From the NCBI GenBank assembly GCA_008694505.1, contig VZDJ01000594.1:14140918-14204917 (forward strand): a stretch of 64,000 nucleotides of DNA. Reading direction: 5' to 3'. The notes under the pieces are model-generated. The model did not search any database, had not been told where the DNA came from, and saw nothing but the letters and a program-made list of their open reading frames with translations. Below, piece by piece: positions 1-14,000 of this stretch; position 1 is the stretch's first letter, and each line of letters begins with the position of its first letter. This DNA comes from Cyanoderma ruficeps (lineage: Eukaryota > Chordata > Aves > Passeriformes > Timaliidae). A program made the translations under genes and the position numbers.

Positions 1-2040
1 CAGCTGGGTTCTGCATGGGACTCCCAAAACGAACGATTCTCCTAAATTAAGACCTGGTGCCCACCCTGCTCCTATGAGTTGTATCCCCCAGCTGGCATCT
101 CATTGGCCACACACACTGCCAAGCAAAGTAGATCTCTCCTTAGACTGCTGTAGGTAGGGCTCTGGAGATGTGCCTTCCCTGATGCTCTCTGACCCTGCAG
201 CACTCTGATTCCTGTCCCTGTCAGTGAGTGTGGGAGTCACTAGAGGTGCTGTCAGAAAATGTAGCTCCTTGCTTTTTATCTGTCCTCCAGCTGTTTTATG
301 GCTAAGACTAGATGCCTGTGGATGGTTTCTAGGGGTTTTGTTGAAGAGCACTGTGTAATAAGTTGTCATCACTGTAAGGAAAGCTTGCTGTGCTCTTTCT
401 TGCTGCACAGAGTGTACTCCAGCCCCAGTTTTCCAGGGACACAGTGAGAAGGAGTCCCAGGGAGAATCAGAAGCTGCAGGGATTGGAGCAAAGGTGCCAG
501 ATACAAAGATCATCTGCCTGGTGGACTGCTTGTTTTAAGCATAAGCTCATACTGAATGTGCTGAAGTGGCTACGGTGCGTGCAGGAACTGAGAAATCCAT
601 GTGAAACTCCACGGAAACCCCACACGTGCCCGGCTCCCAGAAACGTTCGTGGTGGTTATTGGGCAGTTATTGGCTCCTATCGACATTGCAGTGCAGTAAG
701 TGGAGCAGGGAGGAGTCCCACCATCAGCAGGACGTGCATCAGCAGGACAGCCAATGGGGGAAAATGCCCTGAGGCTCACTATTGATTCATTTTATATTTA
801 ATTTAGCGACCCAGATTTCCAAGGTGTAGGGCCATGGTATGCCTGGCCTGATGCTGGGTGTGTCTTTCTGTGGCAGAGGTGTAAAGGTATTTTTCTGCAA
901 CATCAAAGAGACCACTCAGACATAAAACCCTGTGATTTTTACTGTCTCTCATGCCCTGAAAGCTGTAGGTCTTGAAGCTAAGTGCAGAAAGATTTGTGCA
1001 GACAGAGCATTCACCCCAGCCAATGGAGCACTGCCCTTGCTCTGCTGGAGAGAAGACCTTGGCATTGTCTTACAAGTACAGCCAGCAAACCTCAGTGGAC
1101 CCAAGCTGAGCAAAAGCCCTGACTCCATAACCTAGTTCGGCAAGCTTGCCCATCCTGTAACGAGGCCCTGAGGCTTTCCACATTCCTCTGGGTTGTCCAT
1201 GCTGAGAAAGATACACTTGCTGTCTCTGGGTAGTGTCCAGAGAAATTCTCCCTGGCAGGCTGTGGCCCAGGTGCTGTTTCGCTGGCATTGCAAAAAGGCT
1301 GGCATGGTTGTGGCTGCATTTTAGTGGGCACTGGCTAGCCAACAGCACAGTGATGGGTCTGTAGAGCAGCCTCACCAGCCTGTCTGGAGGCTTTGTGAGG
1401 CTTTGCCTCAGCTAGGCAGTCTCTAACACAGACCTTTCTGAGGGCATTACAGCGGCACTGCGGATCATCTAGAAGCAGCGATAGCTCAACTTCACCGCCA
1501 GCCTCCGAGCCAGCCCCAGGCTGCAGTGTTATTCTACAGTCTCATCACACAATTAAATAAAACAGACATTGATATTTCCTTATGTCTCCCAGACCAGCAG
1601 CTAAATATCCTTCCCTTTCACTGCCCTTTATGCTTGCTGAGCACCCAGCCATGTGCCTTCCTTTGATGTGTGGGCACAGAACTGTGCAGGCAAAACTGCA
1701 GGTTGCTTTTTGTTGGGGCAATATGGGAAGGATTGCCATATCACTTGTTCGGGTACCATGAGTAAAAGCTTTCATGATGAAGCCCCAAGTGTATGCACAG
1801 CCTAGGAGGAAGCCTTCTTTGTGAAGAGGTTAGCTCACAGACATCTGGAAGAGATGAAAGTAGGCAGATGAGGCAGGAAGCATATTCAAAGTTCTGGAGG
1901 ATGATGGTGAATTCTCCAGCTGCCAGGGCTTTGGTAGCCTAAGTTGATGAGAGAAGGATGTGCTTGGATGTGTTTCCCTGCCAGATAGCGTATATCCACT
2001 AGACAAATTGGTGGCCTTTTTTCCTTTCCTATGTCTTCAG
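1..2040. other. Intronic sequence upstream of the first visible AE3 exon
   Basis: The exon at 2041 needs an upstream exon ending with one base of a codon. I found no open segment here with recognisable AE3 sequence and a fitting donor, so the earlier exons are probably left of the window. No repeat, RNA gene or regulatory element is recognised. The longest frames (such as 390-785 +) show no protein-like character. Confidence 0.5.
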
Positions 2041-5000
2041 GCCACCGCTTTGAAGATAACCCAGGTGTGAGGAGGCATCTGATGAAAAAACCATCTCGGA
2101 GTCAGATCACCAGGACAAGCAAAAAATTAGCATCAACTCCATCTGTCAAGAAAAAGAAGAAGAAGAAGAAGTTGGATAGAAAGCCCCACGAGGTATCCAT
2201 GTGCTGTCCTCCCACTGTTGTTCAGAAGCCATAAATCAGGACTAGAAACATGCAATTTATAAAGTGATAAATGTGTTTCGATATAATTAATTCTTTACAT
2301 GACCTTGAGGGTGACATTTCAAGCTATTATCCATTATCATGAGAGCTAAAAATAGACTTTTTTCAATATAAGTGGAGATTTCCATGAAACCACAAAGCTT
2401 TGACCTTAGGAGAGACATTAAAAGTCACAGAAATAGTGATGTTGTTGTGGAATTTGGCAGCACAGTAACATCACTGTCTCTGGTAAATGTGGGAAATTTA
2501 GGGGGAAACCAAGAAGGTGGCAGAGGACAAAATTGCTGTAGTTTGGTAGAAGGGGATGCAGCATTGCATCATTCTCTCCTTTCTGCCCACACCATGTGAC
2601 TTTGAGCTTTCTGGTGCTCCATGTGCTGACGGAAGCTCCTGCCATGCTGTCAGTGGCTGCAGTAAACCTCTGGTTAAAATATGGCAGGTTTGTTCCAGTA
2701 GCATGTCAGACCAGGTGCTACCTTGAGAAGAGAGCTGAGGCTTTCTGTGTGCTGCTGGTAGAACTGTGTGCATCTCATGTCCTTGCTGTAATCCACACTA
2801 GGTGTTTGTGGAGCTGAATGAGCTGGTGGTGGATAAGAACCAGGAGATGCACTGGAGGGAGACAGCCCGCTGGATCAAGTTTGAGGAGGATGTGGAGGAG
2901 GATACAGCAAGGTGGGGGAAACCCCATGTGGCTTCACTGTCCTTCCGCAGTCTGTTGGAGCTCAGGAAGACTATTGCCCACGGTGAGTGAGGAAGAGCAG
3001 ACCAGGGTTTGTCTCTTGCTCTAGGACAAGTTTTGCTGGATAGCTTCTGTTGCTGTTAGGTCCCTCACTGGTGGCACGAAACAGTGTTTGTGTCCAGGCT
3101 TCATGGAGGGTCTATGGAGACAGACATCCTGCAGTCTGTTCAGCAGGGTTTGCATTAGCCCAAGAGTGCCTGTGTTGGTTCCACGCTCTCCTTCACTGGT
3201 CTCAGGCACATGGAAGTTGCAACACCCAGCTGTGCCTTGGCCAGCAGGTCTTGGACCAATCTTTGGTGTGGAAAGGCAAGTTTGGTGAGAATGGTAGACT
3301 GAAATGAAAGGAGAGGCCAGAACTACCACTGCATCTTGGAGCTTTTGGGTTCTCTTGGGCCAAGGGTTTACAGAAAGGACATGGGGCACTTGGACTTGGG
3401 CATTTCTCAGCTGAATCTGTACCCCAACCAAAGCCTGGCGCCTGGTGGAACAGCTGTGTCCCCAGAGTGTGAATGCAATGAGGAGTGTTGCACTCTAGGA
3501 GCAGGGCTTTTCCCCTCATTGCTGGCAGGTGCCGTTCTCCTTGACTTGGAGCAGACCACGCTGCCTGGCATTGCTCACCTCATGGTGGAGACCATGATCA
3601 TCTCTGACCAGATCAGGGCAGAAGATCGAGCCAACGTGCTGCGTGCCCTGCTGCTGAAGCACAGGTGGGTGGACATGGATGCGGGTTCCCAGGGCTCAGG
3701 GGTTATGTGTGAGCCCTGGGTGGCAAGGGAGGCAGGGTCCCCTCATTGTCACCACTCTCCCCCTCAGCCATCCCAATGATGAGAAAGAGGGCTTCTTCCC
3801 AAGGAACCACTCCAGCTCCAGCATGAACTCCATCGTGGGAAACCACCATCACAACCACACCACAGACACGTGCGTGCCCCTCATGGGGGAAGAACGCATT
3901 GAGATGGCTGACCCCAAGGCAAACGAGACCGAGTGCAAGGAGGTGAGGGTGACCCGGGGGCATTGCTGTGTCCTTTTCCACATTCTGGGGACAGCTGTTG
4001 GCTGACAGCAGGCCATGGTACCCACCTCTGAGCCCCTTCATGGGGAAACCTTGTGATGTGAGGACTGAGCTCCCTGGATCACCTGGAGCTCTGGAAGTCA
4101 TGTCACTGCATTATGATTTTGGTACCTCATTTCAGCTTTGTGCTGTATGCAGATGTCTGCTTGAGCATGTAATGGCAGAAGCAGCCCTGGCACTTGGCAG
4201 GGTGGCCTTTGCTGTGAGGGTGCTTTGCTGTGAAGCAGGCATTGTGTGTGCAGCCAAGGGAAGCCCAGCTGCATCTATGCTAGTGGGGTGCAAGGCAGTG
4301 TAGGGAGACCACAGCAGGGGGACTTCACACTTACTTATTTATATTCTTTCCTGGCAGAAAACCCCGCACCTTCATAACTCTGAGGGCCATCGTAAATACT
4401 TGAAGCTGATGGAGAAAATCCCTGAAGATGCAGAGGCCACAGTGGTCCTTGTGGGTAAGAGGTGGCATGTACAGTCCCCCAGTGACTAGTGCAGATCCTG
4501 GTGTGGCCCCAGCTGTCTGTGCCCTCACTCCCAAGGGATATTTGTTCGTCTCATACATGTTCAGCTGGGAAGTGAGCCTGGTACACTCCCTCCTTTGGTG
4601 ATGGTTCACGTTCTGTTTGTGTATAGCAAATATGTGGCCTGCCAGGGTAGTTCTTTCCCTAAATTCAAAAAGAGGTTGATAAACACTGCTGCTGGAGGGT
4701 GGGGCCCAACTCAGAGGTGGAAGTCCTGCCAGGCTCACAGAATGTCTGGTTTTGCAACTCAGAAGTAGGTGAGTGATGCCTGAGCAAGCTTTGAGTTGAC
4801 AGGAGCAGGGCCTGGCTGGTGACAAGGTCTGAGGTATTGACTGTAGCACTACCAGGACATGTTTCTCTGTAAAGGAGGGCTGTGAGCAGGCAGGCTTGAG
4901 CATCAGTGGGCTTGGTGGCTTCTGATTGCCAGAGTATTCATTCTTGGCACTTTGCTGGCATTAACTTCTCAGCAAACCCTGCTATACTACAAGCAAAGTA

Positions 5001-8000
5001 AATGCCATTGTCTACCCAGTAGATTAAAAGCTCAGGCAAAGAGGCTTGGCAGCTCAACCAAACTGATGCTTAATCACAACAAGGCCAAATCAGGTTCATA
5101 AATGCACTTTTGAGTACTCAAATAACTAAACATTGGCTTGTTTCTGAGCTAAGGTTGTGTCTTGGGGTTTGCTTTGACTCTCAGAAGGCCCAGATTTGCC
5201 AGCCTGACACAGAACACAGCTCTTTGCTGGACACAGATGGCAGAAAGATCAGTAATAATGCCAGAGAAATACCAGTATTCAATAAACATTTGTGTTCGGT
5301 ACGTGAAGGAAGCGGCTGGTGTGCTGGAGGATGCAGGAGTACTTCCCAATCTGTTAGGAACCAAGGAGACTGCCAAGCACTGATGAGATGCAGACATTGT
5401 AAAACAAAATGTACAGTTTGCACCTATGAGTCTTTAGAGCACTGACTTTTCTCTGAAAAAAAAATGTTTAGGAATACAGGGAATATAAAAGGTAGCAGAA
5501 AAAACTCACAGCATCAGTGCTCAGGAGGGAAGAACAGTGAGCCAGTACCTATAGGCTGTTTAACCTGACATCCTTCTCGGCCAACACAGTGGCAGAGCTA
5601 ATATGGGATTCAATTAATAAAGAGCTAAAGAATATGAATATAATCATTGCCAAGCAGTAAAATTTATGGGAAATAGGTCATGTCAAGGAAACCTGATTTA
5701 ATTTTTTGATGAGATTAGAAGTTTGTTTGATAAAAGTAACATGTAAGAGGTTTCCTTCCGTAAGTGGGAAGCAACCTTTCGAGCCCATCTGTGAGGGATT
5801 GAGAATGGGCTAACTGGGAGGCTAAAGAAAGTAGCACTGCTTGTGAATGATCAGTGAAGCATGGAGCAGTCCTCAACATAAAGTTCGGTGCTGTGTCCGT
5901 GGTCTGGAGAAAGTATATGACTCCCAAACCCCTGTCTGTGGTGTTAAAGGCAGCCCAGTACAGCTCACTCCAGTGATTAACTCTGCTCCAAACATTGCCC
6001 CCTGGTAGGTTGTGTGCAGTTTCTGGAGCAGCCAACCATGGCCTTTGTCCGACTAAATGAGGCCGTCTTCCTGGAATCTGTCTTGGAGGTCCCAATTCCT
6101 GTCAGATTCATCTTTGTGCTGCTGGGACCTAGCCAGGCCAACATGGACTACCATGAAATTGGCCGCTCCATCTCCACCCTCATGTCCGACAAGGTGAGGA
6201 GCTGATGTGAAGTGATGCTGTGAGGGAGCTTTGCTGGCTCCTTAGAAGACAGTCCTGAGATGAGACCTGTGCAAAGGCTCAGGTGGGGTAGGCAGGTGTG
6301 AGCACCTGGGATCTTTAGGATCAGCCTGGCTTGGCCAAGGAAGAATCCTCCAGTGCAGAGGAAAGAGTAGGACAGATGCTTACTTGGCTGGGACAGAATG
6401 TGCTAGGCTGGGTGAAGAAAGGGACCGTGTGTTAAAAGGAGAAAAGGACAACCCAGGGTTAGAGGAGTGATGTTCAGTCGACATTTCATAGAGAGGTGGG
6501 GAGGCTGAGTAATGCCTGTGACCATGGCACCTGGCCCAGACCACACTGACAAAAAAATCCCAGCAGTTCCTGGGAACTGTTTTTAGGTCTTTGGATGGAG
6601 CTTTCTAGCTGAGTCTCATGCCTGGGGTATCCATGCAGAGGAGCACATCCATATAGGAGAGATGAAGAGGCAGGAAGGTTTTTCTGCCAAGCCAGTGCAC
6701 TGCTAGAAGTCCCCCATCTGTGTAGATGGCAGTGAAATTGATTGTCTTGGTAATGAATTAAATGCAAAGGAGAGACAATCTGAGGATCTGCCATATACAT
6801 CCAGCACAAGAGGATCAGAGGTTCACAGGTCCTTCCTGCTGGTGCCATGTAATTATAAGCAAGTAACAAACCATGTAATTAGAAGCAAGTAACAAACCTT
6901 TCTGTACTGCCACTACTGCACAACTTTCACTGAACTGGAGACTAAAAGGCTCAATCAGAAAAAGTGTGTTAGAGGCAGCAAGATTGAAAGATTCCTTCCC
7001 TGAAGTTGCATGGGGCTCAGCTGAGAATGTTTTTAGCCAGAAGAGGTGAGGTGCCATTCCAGCTTCAGTGCTGTGTTTGTGGGCTGACCTCATTTGTTTG
7101 AGTCTCTGCTCCTCTTGCTGGAAGAGCAGAGCCAGCTGCTGCAGCCAGGGCTGGCCACAGCAAGGTTACACGTCCTGGCGCCGTGGAGAGAGAGTACAGT
7201 ATCATTTACATTGAGGCTGTGGCTCCAGGGAGTCTGTGTGCTGCAGGGACCTTAGCTGTCCCCTACCTCCTTTACAGGCTGTTCACTCATTCATCATCCT
7301 CCAGCCTTTTCTCTGGAGGCATGTTCCAGAGGCAGTGCAGCACTTCCACCTGCTTGCCAGCACCTCCCTGCCTGGTCTCCTTAGTCCTTCCTTGCTAATC
7401 TGCTCTTGCTGTCAGAAGTATCTCCCCTTTTCTGCCTAGTTTCCTTTGCATGGCTTCCCTCATCCTGTAAATGCCTATTTTCTTGCTTTCTTTCTGTCTC
7501 CCATGTGGAGACTCCCAAGAGTCTCTCATGTTCCCTGATCAGGTCATGGTTCTCGTGCTTTATAACTGGTGCTTTAGGACTCTACCAGCTTCTCCCTAAA
7601 AACAGGTAGTGGGATTCAGGAGTGTGGGTCACAAAGTAGTGAGACAATTAGTGGATGGAGGAACAGAATGTTACACTAAAGGTCACAGCAAGTGTTGTTT
7701 TCCCAGGCTGTAAGTAGCTGGGTCTAGTCTTGGTCTGAGCCTTCAACCGTCTCTTTTTCCCTGCCCCTTCCAGCACTTCCATGAGGCTGCATACATGGCA
7801 GATGATCGTCAAGATCTCCTCAATGCAATCAACGAGTTCTTGGACTGCAGCATTGTCATCCCCCCATCAGAGGTGGAGGGGAAAGACTTGCTCAAATCCA
7901 TTGCCACCTTCCAGAAGTTGCTGCTGAAGAAGAGGAAAGAGAGGGAGCAGAAGTCCATGAAGGAGGGCACTGCTCAGGAAGCCAAAGGTCTCTCCATTCA

Positions 8001-11000
8001 CATTTGGGCAAGTTTTGCCTAGTGCCCTGTGTGCCCCAATGGGCCCTCCCCTCCCAGAGCTCAGCAGAGGGGTGAGCAGGGCCTGGGTCCTGCAGTGGGC
8101 AGTGGGGAGCCGGGTAGGGGGAGCAGGACAGTGACTGTGGGCAGCTCTGGCGGCTGGGGACAGCTGGGGGCAGTGGGATGTGCTGTTGCAGGGTGCCCAC
8201 CAGGCTAGTGCTGCTCTGTGAGGTACTGGGGAGAGGGACAGCCCAAGGGCCCAGCTGTGTTCCTTGCTGAACCCTGCCCTCCATGCACCTCCAGAGCTGT
8301 GTGAAGTGAAAGCTGAGGAAGAAGAGGAGGAAGCTGAGGATGACCCTTTGAAGCGAACCGGGATATTTTTTGGAGGTCTGGTTCGGGACATAAAGCGCAG
8401 GTACCCCAAATACCTCAGTGACATCAGAGACGCCTTGCACAGCCAGTGTCTCGCAGCCGTTCTCTTCATCTACTTTGCTGCTCTCTCTCCTGCCATCACC
8501 TTCGGGGGACTCCTAGGTAATGGGCCTGCTTTCTGGTCTGCTCTTTGCACTCTGGGACACTGGCTGTGTCTGTGTGATGCTGTTCTGGGGTGGGCTTTGG
8601 TGCTGTTTGCTCAGGGAGAGTGGTGGTGCTGTGCCTTGGCTGCTGCCTTGCTCCCTCCCTGCCATTTGGCCTCTCCAGCCTTGGCTGCCCGGGCTCCCTC
8701 CGTGCTCCCTGCCTAACACAGAGCACCTCTGACTGATGGGATGGGGACCTCCCTCCTCTGTCTGGAGCTGTGCAGCCTGCCTGTCTGTGGTGATGGTGCC
8801 TATGTCCACACTATAACACTCATACATTGTTCTCTTTCCCAGGAGAGAAAACTGAGGGTCTCATGGGGGTCTCCGAGCTGATAATCTCCACCTCGGTTTT
8901 AGGGATCCTCTTCTCCCTGCTTGGAGCCCAGCCACTCCTGGTCATTGGCTTCTCAGGGCCTCTGCTGGTGTTTGAAGAAGCTTTTTACAAGGTACATGTG
9001 AGGCAGTGTCTGCGTTTGGCACCTGCTCACTCTGTCCTTGCTCTGGAGAGAGCGGCTGGCATTTCTCAGCTCTACAAAGAGTCTTTGTTAGTGTGAACTC
9101 TTTGAGTCCTTCCAGGCTGCTCTCAGCTCAGCCAGGGCTGCCCTTGGCTCTGTTGACCCTTTGCAGGTCCCACTACAAGAACTTCTATCTCCTGTTGCTA
9201 CATACATTATCCCTTGAGGTGTGACACTGATAACAGCACTCCTCTACATGCTGACTGTGAGGAGAGCACTGTCCCCAAGCCCTGTGCTGCAGCTCATTGG
9301 CATAATGAGCACTTGTAGCTGCATCCTAAAACTTTCTTGTTCTTGGGGCTTCCTTTGAAGACCATTTCACCACTTTTACCTGTGTCTAGGTTTCCTTTTA
9401 TGAGAGCTCAATAACGTACCGCCCATTTGGGACATGGCACATACATTACTCCCACCTCTAAGGATGAGCCTAAGGGTTTATGCAGAGGTATCCTGGCCAG
9501 CCAGGATGGATATATTTCTTTTTCAAGTAGCATGACCTCTTTGCTCTTGAAAGCATCCCTGTATCACTGTACCTTTAAGCAGTGGATCTAATTCTTCTTG
9601 TCTCTGACTCGCAGCATGTCTGTGTCTTTGAAAAAGCATGTTTTTTTCTACAGCTGGATTTTCACTTTGTCAAGAGTTCAGAGCTGGTGATGCTATTGCA
9701 GAGTGGGAATTTCTCTGCTCTCCTGTGCTTGCACTTCTCACTGACTGCTTTTGCTTTGTCCAGTCACTGTGTACAGAGGAGTATCTCTGCCTGTGGTGGT
9801 ACTGAGGAAGGCTGCAAAGGGAGGGGTGTGATTTGTCCTGGAAATAGTTGGTGTATGTGGATCAGCAGAGGCAGTAAAGATGGTCTTCTCTGTGGTGGCA
9901 GCCTGGAGGCTTTTCTCCACACACATCCAACTGTCTGTACTCAGGGTGCTGTCGGAGATCGTGGCCTTTATGCACTGGGATGTAACTCAGGGTTTGTAGG
10001 GATCCCTTTGTAGGGAACAGGCTTGTGCTGTTGAGTGCATGGAGCAATGGAGAGCTGTGTTTGAGCAACGGCATCTCCATATGGGTGGGATGGGGCGTGT
10101 TATGCATTGGCTGGTTTCAGTAGGGCATGAAGGAGGTACTGTTACAAAGACTGGAGCAGTAAAGACTTGCTTGGTGTGAGCTGTCAGGTGTTAATGCAAA
10201 TTTATCTGTGATTCTAACCATGAATTCACTGATTCTGTGCTGGATGCCTGAGCAGATGTAGATGCTTTTTTCCAGGACAGTCTTTGATCTTAATGGGGAG
10301 TGGATACAGGAGGCAGCTTGAGGAGCCATGAGTAACTCCTTCCCCTTTCCATTTCAGTTCTGCCAGACACAAGGCATTGAGTATCTGACAGGCAGAGTGT
10401 GGATTGGTTTGTGGCTCATCGTCTTCATCTTCATTATCGTGGCAGCAGAAGGAAGCTTCTTGGTGCGCTACATCTCGCCCTTCACCCAGGAGATCTTTGC
10501 TTTCCTCATCTCTCTCATCTTTATCTATGAGACCTTCTACAAACTGTACAAGGTGAACCTTCCCTGGGGAGATGGGCTGCTGCATCTCTTAATCCCTCAG
10601 GAACCTGCTGCTTTAGCACACAGGAGGCAAGGGAACAGGGCCAGCTCAGCAACAACTTTCCTAGACATTCTGCAGAGCAGTTTTTGCTGGTCTCATGCCT
10701 CAGCCCAGGTGGCTCCTGTGCCACCACAGAGGGTGGCAGGAAGAGCCCTAATGTCTCTCTCCCCTTCTCTTCCTGCAGGAGACATTAAAGAGGGGCCACT
10801 TTTCTCTCCCCAACCCTCTCCAGCTGGGTAGGTCGTGAGGCGAGGTGACGGATGCTGGGATTGTCCGTGCCCACCATCTACTGCCCTCACCTCTCCACAG
10901 AGCAGGACACCTCCGCTTCCCCCTGCCCCCAGTAGTGACAGTGCTCCCTGCCCCTCCCTGCTGTAACTTGTCTGCTGCTTCTCTCACCTGCTCAGGTGTT

Positions 11001-14000
11001 TGCAGAACATCCTTTGCTGAAGTTCTACCCACCAAATGTGCAGAGCAGCCTGAATGCCAGCGTGCTCTCTACAGATGCCATGTCACTGGGAACCAGGATG
11101 CAGCCCAACACTGCTCTGCTCTCCCTCATCCTTATGCTGGGCACTTTCTTCATTGCCTTCTTTATGCGCAAGTTCAAGAACAGCCGCTTCTTAGGAGGAA
11201 AGGTGAGAAGTTTGTGGGATTCCCATGTCAAGGACAAGGGACACGCCAAACAAATAATGCTTCTGGCTACAGACCTTTATTCTCCATAACACTTCAATGT
11301 CACCCAAAGAAACACCAGAAATCCTTTAAATACCTTGCAGGAGGGATGGTACTGCACCCTTAGGTGCAGACAAGAGCTGACTGTTGATGATGATATCTGT
11401 ACTGTCCTGCTCCAGTGAGGTGTGCTGGAAAGTCCTCTAGACCTTGGAAAAGCTCCTTGGACTGGATACCAGTCTGTTAAACTAGAATATAAGAACTTAC
11501 AACTTCTTCTCTTTGGGCATCTCTCTAAGTGCAGGGTATCTGTGTAATACTTGTCTAAATAGGCCAGCAGGAGCGATTAGCCAGTCATTTAAGAGCATGT
11601 TATGTGGGCAGTGGGATGCACAGCCCTATAGGTCAAGGCTGGGTTTCCTTGCTCTGCCCATTGGCAGTGCTCAGGTCTGGAGTGGTGCTTGGCCCCATCT
11701 GGGGCTTCTCTTTGCCATGGGCTCCCTATAGCAGGATGCAGGCATGGAGCTGGCCTGTTCCTTTTGCTAATGACAGGTCCATGTTCTGCAGGCACGACGG
11801 ATCATCGGAGACTTTGGGATCCCCATCTCCATCCTGGTCATGGTGCTGGTGGATTACACCATCACTGACACATACACACAGGTAGGTTCCAGCACTGCCC
11901 TCAAAGCCTCTCCTGCAGCCCAGCAGTGATCCCTGTGGCATTGGCCTGCTCTTGTGCAATGGGGAATTTGTATTTCCTGCCTCTTTAGTCATAACAGCAC
12001 AAAGCAAACAGAAACATTCCCCTCATCCTCGCTCCCACGCTGAAGGGAAGCTCCAAGGGTCTTGCTGAGGCTGAGGCCAGAGCTACAGGGACTGGAGTGC
12101 CCTGGTGTCCCTCTGGTCTTCCAGCTGTTAGTAGGGGAGGGTTTAGGGGCTTTAGGGAGATTCAGTGCAGTTCATTCCTTGTTTGTAACTCTAAACATTT
12201 GCAGTCAATCAACAAGACATAAATTGTATATACACACTGAAGAAGGTGGCATGTGGCATGGTTTCAATGGGGTATTTGTCATGAGTTTAGTAGTCAACAT
12301 GCTTATTCTCTCCTTGACTGTAGGATACTAATATCGTGATCACTTTATCTCAAACACAGTTTTTTTTCCCAGTTTATGCACAAACTAAAGTTTGTTAAGT
12401 TAATGTTATTGAACAAACGTATCTCACAGGTTTCATTTTTGCTTCTTTTTCAGTAGATGTGGAGTTATATATTTTTGGGGTTTTTTTTGTTTTGTGCTTT
12501 TTTTTTTTTTTTTTTAGATTGGGAAAAGGGTGAAAAGTATTTCCTGTTCATCATGCAAGCTTTTTATCAAAACAGCCCAGGGCTTGATGGAATCCAAATG
12601 CATTTTTGTTCATTTGAATTTCAATGAAAAATTTCAGTCTATCAGACGTTAGTAAAATCATGCACTTTGTTGCATTCTTTTCATACCCTTCTACATTTCT
12701 ACAGTTAATATCAAAAGCATTATCATTTTAGTATTAAGTCAGCATATGTACAAAGCTTTCCAAGAAAATGGTACTTAGTTACACAGCTTAACTCAAGGAC
12801 AAACATTCCAGAAATATTATTCATACTTATGCTGATTAACATAAATGCAAATCATAAACTCTGCCTGCAGAGCAGATAGCAGAAATTGCTGTAGAGCAGC
12901 ACAGAGCCAAGGGTTCAAAAGCTGATGAATGCTGGGTCAGGATGATGTACAGCTAGGAGTCTGTGTGGTCTGATGGGAGCACAAACATGATATTCCCTCT
13001 GAACATGGTCAGGGTGAGGTCATTTCCACAGAATGCAGCCACTTCTGGGGTTTGCACTGCAAAAACAATGCTGTAAAATGTCTCAGAAAAGCCTTGGAAA
13101 GTCTGGAAGGCCACCTCCGAAAATGGTAGGCAGTTCAGAACACTTAATTTGTCCAAGGAGCATTTTAACTGTGGTCAGCAGACTGACATGAGGGCGAGGT
13201 TCCTGAGGGAAGATACTTCTTTCGTCTCTTGGAAAAAAATGAAGGGAATCTAAGTAGCTGAAAGGAAATGACACAGGCCTATGTTAGAGAACATGGGGTT
13301 TTTGCACTGAAGGGAATTATCCATGAGAAAGTCCTGCTCAGTTCAGGGTGACTTATCCCATCATCTGAGGCATTCAGACCAGGGAGAGCAGGAGGATCAA
13401 AGCCGTGTGAAACTGTGATCCTGTTTGTATTAATGAATAACTGCTGGGTTTTGCAACTGCACCACCAGAAGCTGAATGTCCCCTCCGGCCTGTCGGTCAC
13501 ATCCCCTCACAAGCGCGGCTGGTTCATCCACCCCATGGGCAGTAGTGGGACCTTTCCGCTGTGGATGATGTTTGCCTCTGCCATCCCTGCCCTCCTGGTC
13601 TTCATTCTTATCTTCATGGAGACACAGATCACTACGTGAGTACCTCCCCCTTCAACCTCAACCACTGCTCAGCCCTAGACAGGCAAGGCCAGGATGCTGG
13701 TTCACTTGGAGTTGCAATGGACATCGCAAAGGAACAGCAAGAGCAGGATCCTGGCCATTTCAGACTGTACCTTGGCTTCTCCCATCATCTTTTGTCTCCC
13801 CTCTTGGCATGTGGTGTGGTGGAGACCTGCCTCAGCCAAGCACAGGAGGAAACTTCTAACCTGAGGCTGACAGCCACCATTCCCCTCCTCATCCATCTTC
13901 TTGTTATCCCCATGTGTGCCGTCTCCAGAGAGTGGGCGTTGTCCTCAGCTTCAGGGCTGTCCTTGGGCACCGACCTGGCCTTGCACTGAGCCAGATTCTG

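Larger units (their letters stand above)
2041..8430 (+). other. SLC4A3: AE3 N-terminal cytoplasmic domain (exons 1-7 and most of 8 in this window)
   Basis: Band-3 cytoplasmic domain. Visible landmarks: [20 protein letters not shown] at the start of exon 2802, [20 protein letters not shown], then [18 protein letters not shown], the helical [15 protein letters not shown], a variable Ser/His/Asn-rich linker with an HHHNH cluster (3768-3942), [19 protein letters not shown], and [16 protein letters not shown] (6009-6193). The domain ends in a charged linker: [14 protein letters not shown] (7774-7987), then an acidic run of six glutamates (about 8318-8338) just before the first membrane helix. The exon ending at 7987 uses a less typical donor (gtctct), but it is the only junction that keeps the frame. 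Confidence 0.9.

Noticed and set aside
390..785. 131-codon + frame upstream of the first AE3 exon
   Set aside because: The translation has no AE3 similarity and no donor in the needed phase.
1470..1525. Ser/Pro-rich reading near 1470-1525 as a possible earlier AE3 exon
   Set aside because: It is short, without acceptor or donor in the right phase, and is not recognisable AE3 sequence.
4331..4903. 190-codon minus frame
   Set aside because: It overlaps an AE3 exon on the other strand and has no protein-like features; it is a shadow frame.
13279..13500. Minus frame upstream of the retrocopy-like stretch as its continuation
   Set aside because: It is in a different frame, closed by a stop, and partly antisense to AE3 exon 13469-13635.
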